From: Maylandia zebra
Taxonomy: Eukaryota; Chordata; Actinopteri; Cichliformes; Cichlidae
DNA: 64,000 nucleotides
Direction of reading: 5' to 3'
Assembly (NCBI RefSeq): GCF_041146795.1
Contig: NC_135168.1
Coordinates: forward strand, 41,601,870 to 41,665,869
This document shows, piece after piece, positions 56,185 through 64,000 of the stretch. The position numbers and the translations under genes were made by a program. Under the pieces are notes generated by a model. The model did no database searches, had not been told where the DNA came from, and saw only the letters and a list, made by a program, of their open reading frames with translations. Position 1 is the first letter of the stretch. Every line of letters starts with the position of its first letter.

Positions 56185-57114
56185 CCACCTCATTTAAAAT
56201 GTAAGCAAGTTTAATCTTGATGTTTTATATCTCAGCCTTTACACAAGCTTTTACTCTATTGATTCCTTTGACCTCAATCACAGTTCATCAATAGGTTTTC
56301 AGCCAGACAGTGAGCATGCTAATCAATCGATCCATTTGTACTTAACAATAATTGTTACGGATCACATGCTTTTGACCATTACCATGGCCCCTGATTCATC
56401 CTTACTACACTTTTCATCGCGCTATCATTGTCATCGTCATTATCTGAATGTGGCACATAACTCAAGAGAGATGACAAGACTAAAACAGAGAGGAAAAGAT
56501 AGAAAAAAGAGGAGCACATGGGAGAGACAGAGGAGGCAGGGAGATAATCTTGTAATGTCTTTCTGGGCTATATTTGGCTCCAAATCATGTATGGCTACTG
56601 GATCAATGACTGGAATGTAAAATACTGAACAAACAACAATAAGAGCAAAGGGATGGGGGGGGTGAAGAGAGGAGAAATGAAGAAATAGATACAAACAGAC
56701 ACCTATGGGGGGAGAAGGCAAGCAATGAAACAATAAAAATGCTAATGAAAGGAATAAAAACAGAAGAAATAGGGAGAATTGATGAAGGCGACGTGGAATG
56801 AGCTGGGGACTTTGCCAAGAGATGGAAGAGGGGAGGTGTTAGCAGGAGGCGGGATGTAAAACTCAATGTCCCGTACCATCTCAGGGTTATTTGCTATCAA
56901 ACTGAAAGGGTCTGAGAGGACTGGGATCGATGCTTATCTTCAGTTTCGAAATGTTCTGGCTCACACTTTCTGAAAGCAGTGTAGGGTGGGATGGAAAAAC
57001 TGACATGAGAGCAGAGAGAAAGAAAAAGAAGGAAGAAAGAGGAGGGGTGGAAGGAATAAAAGCAGGTAAAAAGGCTAAGCAGAGAAGGAGGAGGAGGTGG
57101 GGGGATTGTTTTTT

Positions 57115-57400
57115 CAGGCATCACCACTGTTTCGGCTATTAAGCATGAAGGAGATTACTGTGTTGGAGAATTTGCATAAACATGCTTCTCTATTACCGCC
57201 CCCATTGTTCATGATTAATGAGATTAGGGTTGCCTTTGCGCACAGATTCAAGGATGTAATAGCAGCTAATTGCTTGTCTCTTCCCAAATTAGAAGTTGCC
57301 TTGTTTGATGTTTGTTTCAACATGGATTCACTCAAAGTGATGGAGCTCTCATTTCTTTGCCTAGGAGAGAAAACATACCTGATAGGCACTGTGGATGATA
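57115..57400. other. Possible conserved non-coding block upstream of kcnip1
   Basis: It is flanked by purine-rich low-complexity DNA but is itself complex and balanced in composition, with GTTCATGATTAATGAGATTA and GTAATAGCAGCTAATTGCTT (TAAT/ATTA cores). A chance open frame crosses it. Constraint is a guess from texture. Confidence 0.25.
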
Positions 57401-59628
57401 AAGAAATGGAGAAAATTGAAAGGGAAGTAGAGAGAGAGGCGAGAAGAGAAAAATCTGGCTTGAAGACAGAGTTTCATGATCCACGGCGGCAATAAAGCAC
57501 CTCAAAATGAACTCAGAAAGGGACCAAATGCTGAAGAAAAGACACCAGGGTAGTAATATACTGCTTATTTGAGAAAATGGTAAAGATGTGACTAGAAAAT
57601 GAAAATGGTTTGCAAGCAGCTGGGAAGAAATAGAGATGCATAAAGAAAATCAGTAAACAGATCTGAGAGTGCCCACAGGTATGCAAATGACATAATGGAA
57701 AAAGCTAAAAGAAAGAGAAGAAATATAAGAGATGGAAGCAGTGAAGTGAAAAGAAAGGAGGAAAAACATGGGACTATGAGGGAGATGAGACAGCAAGAGG
57801 AGGTGGAGAAGGGCTGAAAAATGAGTGAGACAAAAAGAGAGGAGATTGCTTTGAACGCTGTAGATCTGTCAGAATTGAATCAGAGGCGGCCAGCTGTAAG
57901 CTCTGATAGTGCTTTGCCTCTAAATATACCGGGCTGTGAGATGGACTGATAGGGCAACAACAACAGACACAACAGAAAATAAAGCAGGGTTTTCAACCCA
58001 TGACTGAAGAGAAATGGGATGCAAAACGCCACGTACGTGTGTCCGCAAAGAATTACCTCTTAGCAGTGTGCGATTTTGTGTGATGACAGTTTTAGAATAC
58101 GTAAGTGTGTTTGCATAATATGACAATATCCATGCAAGTTCCAGTGTTGCCAACCCACATGCCTGCATTGGCATACCCATTTAACAGGGTTGATATCGCA
58201 TCCATGTTTGCTGCCGCACGGCAACTCGACTAAACAACCTTAAGCGTCAAGACCCATCTGCCCTGACACAGCAACAGAAGAAACCCTGCTTTTAGAGCTC
58301 GTCTTTGGGTGTGAGCAGCAAATGCTGCCCTGGAGGTCTGGAAGTCGACTCCAAACCACCACCCCACACTTTGCCCCGGACACTCAGGGTGTCAGTGGCA
58401 GTTATGGAGCGACAACGTCCCCTCTGGGTGAAATTACAACCTCAACACACCATCCCTCCTCTCCTCTTTCTTTTCTTTGGCTCCATTTCCAAGAAACCCC
58501 CCTCAAGACATTCTGCTGATGACAACTGCTTGTCAGGATCACAGCACATACACATGCACAGCTTAGGACACACTTATGTACAGACACAGTCCTGCAAAAA
58601 GGAAATATCCCCTGCAGAGCTCTCTCTCTCTCACACTCTGACACACATACACACACAAATACACAGAGAAAGCTCCAGATGTGTCTTTAAGCATCACTAC
58701 AGAATATTCTTGAGCCCAGCTGTCTCTGATATTGACACCCCTGAGACAAGTTGTGCATTCACACTTTTTAATCTGTAGTTCCTCTTTCTTCATCCATCTC
58801 TCTCCACCATTCCATCTCTGTAAACCCCATGTTGGCCTCCATGGGAAGAGTCAGTGCTGAGGTGGGCTTCGTTAAGAATGGATCAACAGAGATCTCACGT
58901 AAATACGACCATAGGCCCACGCCACTACTCTGAGCCTTTGCATCATGTATGTTGGAGAATATATTAATAATTAAGGTGAGTCTCCCTGGAGAGGGTATGG
59001 GCAGCCCTGTGGGTCTAGCCCAGCTTCTTTAATTTAAAGGCAAGTTGTGTAAAAGTATCTGCAATGCAGTTTCCATTTAAGCTCCTTTAGTTGGTGCACT
59101 GCAGGACTTCAGGAGACCACATTTGTCTAGGAGTTGAGTCAAAACCAGCCATCTAGGAGGCAACTGCAATGGGACTAACATGCAATACAGAAAATACGCC
59201 CCCTAGTATTCTCTGAAGAAAAATGATATCAGCTGAATGATATGAATTCTGTTTTTATGCATGGAAACAAAACCTTCTTGCGTTCTGCAAACTTAAACTG
59301 TACACAAGCCCCAATTGCATTTCCACTCACCACTTTCAAATTATCTAAGTTTTATTGTGCTATAATTACTCATTATTGTTATATTGTTCATACACCACAC
59401 CTGTGTACCTGGCCCTGCACTCTGTGATAGCTTGGGCAGGAAGCAACCACCCCCCAAAACCATCCACACCCTCCCAAGTTTGATAAGCAGTTAAAAATAA
59501 TTAGGTTTCATACGAAACATCAATATCTAAAACATTTAGGTCTGTAACTAACATTCCTACTTCTTATAGAAAACTGAAAATTGCCTCAACAAGGTTATCA
59601 CATTTCAAGAAATTCCTAAAATGTGCTT

Positions 59629-59822
59629 TCCATTCATCTTCCTAACTGCTTATTTAATTCAGGGTGGGTGGAAGGACTCTCTGGACAGGTCAACATTCAA
59701 TTACAGGGCTAACTGCGAGAAACAGACAACCATTCACACCTACAGCCAATTCAAAAGCACCAGTTAATCTAAAAAGCACGTCTTTGGGAGGAAGCTGGAG
59801 TACATGGAGAAGAACATTCAAC
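59629..59822. repeat. Degenerate interspersed repeat
   Basis: CTGGACAGGTCAACATTCAA, ACAGACAACCATTCACACCT and TCTTTGGGAGGAAGCTGGAG form the standard order of a very common fish repeat. Confidence 0.6.
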
Positions 59823-60945
59823 AATGTCTAGAAATGCCTTCTTCAGTGAATGATATCGAGTTATTCAAAGGTTTTATTAGTGCAGGAATAGCTTGCAGTA
59901 TTATGGAAAAGTATTTCAGTGTTGTACTAATTTAGACTGGCACGGAGCAGACTGTGTTGTCCATGCTTGCTGTATTGTTAGGTTAAAGACTATAACTTAA
60001 AGACTGTAAGTTAAATATGCTCTTTGGTTTCTAGTATTACACTGGATGAGGATGATATAAAATGCAGTTGGCTTAATCAACAATGAAAGCCAGCTGATCA
60101 TAGTCTGCCCCAAAAAACTCTACTGGGCCTCAAATTATGTGATTTACCTCAAAGTAAGGATAGACCCATTTCCCAAACCCCTTACAACAGGGAAATTAAA
60201 AATCAGCGTGTGAAATTAATAAAAAGAAGTATGACCTAAAATGTGAAATAAATATAAAAACACAAGTTTTAAACTTACCCTAGGTAGAAATGTTTTTTAA
60301 GTCACTGCTCCATTCACTCAGTGCAAACAAAGACACAGTCCCCCCACCTCCCTTCACCTAGCACTATTTCTGCTGAGCATGAGCGATGACATTCTCAGAG
60401 GAGCTTCCAAATCTGCCGACTACAGCAGGTGAATATTTGGCACCTTGCTGCCCCTAAATGCTTCTTCGCTTTTTGGTGTTGTGCCTGGATTGTAATGAAC
60501 AAGGAAAGCGGTGAGATGTGTCAGGCAACTTCAGCCTTTCTCTGTGTGCACATCAGCATCATCCACTCCATTAAACCTCTGGTGAAAGGTGTCAGATTTA
60601 TACACACAATCACAGAGTAAGAGCACCTTAGCCAACACAATGATGGTTTCAGTGCCTGCCATCTAGTGTTGACTGCGTGGAAAGATTACTGCACACCCGA
60701 TCAGTGAAGCTTGCTGTTCTGGAATAATCACATAGCTCCAAAATATCTCTTGTATTAATCCAGTAGGTTTTTTAATGGCTTATTTAATTTAACTGCCAGC
60801 CACTAAGGGAGCGTTAAAGACTTCAATTTACCACAGAGAAACTGGAAATTGCTTAATTCAGAGATGTGTCATACCTTTTGAATTCTAAAACCAAAACTGC
60901 ACATGCACAGACAGACAGAGAGTAAAGATAGACTGCATATAAACA

Positions 60946-60951
60946 TTTATT
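60946..60951 (-). terminator. Candidate polyadenylation signal of FN3 gene
   Basis: AATAAA on the - strand, about 1.1 kb after the inferred stop codon. The stretch 60952-62036 is non-repetitive and UTR-like. Confidence 0.4.
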
Positions 60952-62036
60952 CTCTGCACAGCTGTAAGGAATCAATGGGAAAACAATATTATCAATTACT
61001 GATAGAAAAATACCTTTGCTGCACCATGATCACTCTGCACCCGTACATACAGTTAATAGTAAAAAGAACATAGCGTGTTATAATTTAAAAAAAATAAAAT
61101 AATGCAAGCGTGCAAACATGACATCTATTAGGTATGAAAGTGTCACTCATACAAAAAGACATACAGTGTGTGGTATATTGGCATATTTTTTTATAATCTC
61201 TACAAAAAAATATCAGTGATAATCTCTTCTTTAAAATTTCTTCTTCTAGATTTCAATACTGATTGTGTGCAAATTTTTCAAACTTAAACAACATCTGCCG
61301 TCTGTGATTAAAGAAGTCCTGTAGACCTATGAGGAGAAGGAAACAGAGAAGTCTTTGGAGTGAAACATCTTTTCAAATATTTGGCTTCGTGTGTAAAAAT
61401 CAAGTACTGTGAACTTTGTGTACAAGGTTGTGTCAGCACATTTTACAGTGTGTGTTGCTGTCAAAAAGGCTTTTCAAATACTTCACGTCCCTTTAGGCAG
61501 CTGCTCAGGTCCACAGTCCACAGAGACAGTAATATGACAAGCAGTGTGACACATTATCTCCCTGTGTTTAACACAGTGTAAAAGTGCAGCAGAAGCAGAC
61601 ATCCCTTTGTCATTTTTATGTCTTGTTTGACCAGTGTTAGTACATGTTGGTGTCACAGGCAGCGTTTTACAGTATGATTCAGCTTGGCTTCATAAACATT
61701 TGCACTTAGCAGTTTTTCATGAGAAAACTGGCAATCGTGTGGACCGGCAAGCACAACGTCTCGCTCGTTTAAGAAGTCCAGCAGATGAGACTGTAAAACA
61801 GAAAGGTCCTCCAATGAGGATCGACCTGCTTTTACATGCACATTAACTCTGAGAGCCGAGGCAAGGATCTTACACAGTATTTTGTATGACATCTTTAGTT
61901 CATCATTTCGAGGTTTAGTGGCCGACCACAGGTCACCGCATGATCATAGGCTGGCAATAACCGTGTGAGAGGAGTTTTTTCTGATTGGTTGACCTGAGCC
62001 TGACGTGGAGCGGTTATCCAGCAGTGTGACTGTGTC

Positions 62037-62096
62037 TCAGTCGAGGCGGAGGTGAGGGCGCTCCCTCAGAGGCCTGCAGATATAGATGTTTCTGTG
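62037..62096 (-). CDS. Probable last coding exon of FN3 gene
   Basis: After a good pyrimidine tract and acceptor (tgtccttcag|CAC) a 20-codon frame reads HRNIYICRPLRERPHLRLD and stops at TGA. Its phase fits the preceding donor. It follows a Tc1 remnant. I do not recognise the peptide. Confidence 0.45.
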   Translation of the reverse strand, partial: HRNIYICRPLRERPHLRLD

Positions 62097-64000
62097 CTGA
62101 AGGACAGACACACACACACACACACACAGGACACGCAGGACAGAAAGAAATTAGATTATCACAGTACAGTCTTTTTAGTGGTATATTGCGGCAACACGCA
62201 GGACACAGGAGAAAATACTTTTAATTGAATTTTGTTGTTCTTCAAATGTGAACGCTGTAACACGATAAAATGAAAATATGTATATACTGCTCAAAAAAAA
62301 ATTAAAGGAACACTTTTTTATTAGAGTGTATCATCAAGTCAAATTAAACTTCTAGTCAGTTAAGTAGCAGTGGGGCTGTTAATCAGTTTCAGCTGGTGCA
62401 CTAGAGGCACAACAATGAGGCAGCATCCAAAACAGGAATGGTTTTATAGGTTGAGGTCACTGACGTTTTTCCCTCATCTTTTCTGACTGTTTTTGAGTAT
62501 TGCATTAAGCTGTGGTCAGTGATGGTCTGGGGAGCCATATCTGGGGAGGGACGCACACACATCTAAAGGCTAAGCAACAGCATCCTGACTGCGATTCCAT
62601 ATCAGGATGAAATCTTTGGACCTATTGTCATATCCTACGCTTGTGCAGTCAGTCCTGGGTTCCCCTGGTGCACAATCATGTCTCATGTGGTGGAAGTATA
62701 TGAGCAGCTCCTAGAGGATGAAGGAACTGATACCACTGACTTTCCCATGCTCACCTGACCAGCATCCAGTAGAACACCAGACGTGGTCCAGATCATTAGG
62801 ATCTAGTGTGTTTTCAAAGTGATTTGCTTTCATTTTTTTTTTAGCAGTGTACATAATTATGTTACAAATGCAGCTATAGTGCATAAAACAATCACTAATG
62901 GCACAAACTCACTGGGAATCTGCAGTATTTCTACAGAGATTCAAAAAAATATAATAATATACATATTAATATTCAAACCTGGTGAAAACTGGTATAATAA
63001 TCTTTGGACCAACCTGCTGATCTGAGCATCTCTGTGGCTTCACTGTGGCTTCACTGTGGCTCAGTTCTAACTGAGGTCCGAAACACGGTGTGTACACTAT
63101 CTGAACTAAGTCCATTAGATCCCAGTGTCTGCACACTGATGTGGACAGGGACACTCAGGTCGATATTTTCAAGAATACACTGCACAGACAGAAACAAGAC
63201 TTACTTTGTGTGCCCTGCTTTCATTCATACTTTGATTTACTTATTTATCATGACAGGATGGATTTTGTACAGCTGTGGATACCTTGGTGCATGCTGAGCT
63301 CATGACAGATTTGTGAAAGTCCCCATCAACATACACCTGAGAGATAACAAGACATAATGAGTACAAGAAAAACACATACAAACGAAGATAATCCTATGTA
63401 TTGTTTACCTACCCTGTAGCCATACACAAACGTGCCATTACTGCATCCCAGCTCATCAAGTGGTGGTCTCTCCCAGCCAATCATAAGGTTGCTCTGACCC
63501 ACTGTTTTGATGACTTCAATGGAACGAACCTCGGCTGGAGCTTCTGGAGGGGATTGGACACAGAAAAGTCAAGTACAGTTATGCTCTCTGCTGCTTTTAT
63601 TATTCCCTAGTTATTACTAAACCACACCAAAACAAACACAGATAGCAGGACTTAATATATCCAGAATTTACTATTAGTTTACTAAACCAAGTGGTATGAA
63701 CAGTACCTGGCTTTGGTCTTTTTCCTAAACGAGCGGTGAATGTTGTGGCAAACTTGTTCGATCTCTCAGGAGAGCAGTGAGACAGCTGACTGGACTGAGA
63801 AACTTCAGGGATAGCACCATCCATTTTAGAAGTCATGTTGAAAGTTGTAACTTCAGGGGCAGTTGATATTTGAGAGGCAGTTGGATCTGAGGAAGTGGCT
63901 TTTGGATTAGTAACAGCAGAGTCAAAAGTAGCAACCCTCTGTGGAGAAGCTTTATGCGCGGCATAGGATACATCAGGGATTGCAGTGATTTTCTTTGTAA
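62037..64000 (-). CDS. Fibronectin type III domain protein, 3' end (RIM-binding-protein-like?), partial
   Basis: The gene runs off the right edge; the visible exons are 63707-64000, 63413-63543, 63283-63336, 63072-63179 and probably 62037-62096. They encode a Ser/Thr/Pro-rich linker, then one fibronectin type III fold across three exons: PEAPAEVRSIEVIKT, NLMIGWERPPLDELGCSNGT, GYRVYVDGDFHKSV, ENIDLSVPVHISVQTLGSNG. All joins keep frame. No signal peptide or membrane segment is visible in this part. The GYRVYVDG..KSV..TK..LENI..ISVQT pattern resembles the FN3 repeats of RIM-binding proteins, which link calcium channels to active-zone RIMs. However, no SH3 domain follows and the inferred end is unlike their known C-termini. 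The identity is therefore tentative. A Tc1 remnant sits in the last intron. Confidence 0.65.
62285..62851 (+). mobile_element. Internally deleted Tc1-like transposon
   Basis: It starts TACTGCTCAAAAAAAAATTA and ends TTTTAGCAGTGTA, matching ends of a common fish Tc1 family. The interior keeps GTCAGTGATGGTCTGGGGAG (transposase Val-Met-Val-Trp-Gly) and GAGGATGAAGGAACTGATAC but is only about a third of full length. It lies in the last intron of the FN3 gene. Confidence 0.82.
63072..63179 (-). CDS. FN3 gene exon, end of the FN3 domain
   Basis: The acceptor is ctgtgcag|TGT. It encodes CILENIDLSVPVHISVQT through VFRTS. A phase-0 donor TCA|GTTAGA is chosen; reading through instead gives a TGA after five more residues (VRTEP then Q), so the gene may end here in some transcripts. 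Confidence 0.7.
63283..63336 (-). CDS. FN3 gene exon, middle of the FN3 domain
   Basis: The acceptor is ctctcag|GTG and the donor AAG|GTATCC. It encodes VYVDGDFHKSVMSSACTK, 54 bp in phase 0. It is found only by splice sites and domain continuity. Confidence 0.78.
63413..63543 (-). CDS. FN3 gene exon, first half of the FN3 domain
   Basis: The acceptor is cctccag|AA and the donor AGG|GTAGGT. It encodes APAEVRSIEVIKTVGQSNLM through GTFVYGYR with the domain's conserved Trp in IGWERPP. 131 bp, in frame with its neighbours. Confidence 0.8.
63707..64000 (-). CDS. FN3 gene exon, Ser/Thr-rich linker (5' truncated by window)
   Basis: Open from the window edge through FNMTSKMDGAIPEV and SNKFATTFTARLGKRPKP to the donor CCAG|GTACTG, phase 1. 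Low-complexity Ser/Thr/Pro composition before the domain. Confidence 0.68.

Larger units (their letters stand above)
55561..60945. other. Region between kcnip1 outer first exon and FN3 gene 3' end
   Basis: No gene is recognised. It contains a GT/TA microsatellite, two degenerate interspersed repeats and purine-rich stretches (56480-56760, 57000-57100, 57680-57860). A 132-codon open stretch at 57097-57495 has no family resemblance and is not called. Confidence 0.4.

Noticed and set aside
57097..57495. 132-codon + strand frame
   Set aside because: It has a hydrophobic start and Glu/Lys end without family resemblance, crosses purine-rich DNA and has no splice context; kept only as a possible non-coding block.

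Overview
The window looks like a ray-finned fish chromosome, probably a percomorph; the species cannot be fixed from the sequence. The evidence is split vertebrate genes with GT..AG introns, long CA, TA and poly(G) tracts, and decayed Tc1, hAT, L2-like and LTR elements of kinds common in teleosts. It holds three genes. tlx3 (1.2-3.7 kb, +) is a three-exon homeobox gene. kcnip1 (54.7-6.5 kb, -) encodes a Kv4 channel-interacting calcium sensor. The 3' end of a fibronectin-type-III protein gene (64.0-62.0 kb, -) enters from the right edge. tlx3 and kcnip1 converge tail to tail with 2.8 kb between their stop codons.

kcnip1 fills most of the window. Seven shared exons (9.9-6.5 kb) encode the calcium-sensor core. 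I found three alternative first exons upstream, at 14.0, 21.6 and 54.7 kb. All three end in the same phase with a final G before a GT donor, so each splices in frame to shared exon 2. They give the core three N-termini: a membrane-spanning one resembling the KIS segment of KChIP4a, a myristoylation-type MGAVVG one, and a basic/amphipathic MTGCAKRC one. The predicted proteins are 232, 215 and 225 aa.

The most unusual object lies in kcnip1 intron 1 at 38.96-43.11 kb. It is a full-length LTR retrotransposon with two 683-bp LTRs that read identical, TG..CA ends, a 5-bp target duplication (AGATT) and a polypurine tract. Its 2.78-kb interior carries one open frame of 917 codons, rich in Pro/Ser/Ala and tandem repeats, with no recognisable protease, reverse transcriptase or integrase. 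It inserted, in opposite orientation, into an older solo LTR of the same broad family (38.22-43.27 kb, target duplication AATTG). A third, decayed LTR lies at 23 kb. All three LTRs keep a short hairpin near the TG end, with a compensatory base-pair change between them.

The rest is intron and intergenic DNA. It contains four decayed Tc1-like transposons (one split by a hAT-like element), LINE fragments, microsatellites, purine/pyrimidine tracts and a few non-coding blocks that look like possible conserved elements. All exon joins were worked out by hand from phase, splice sites and family resemblance; no alignment was run.
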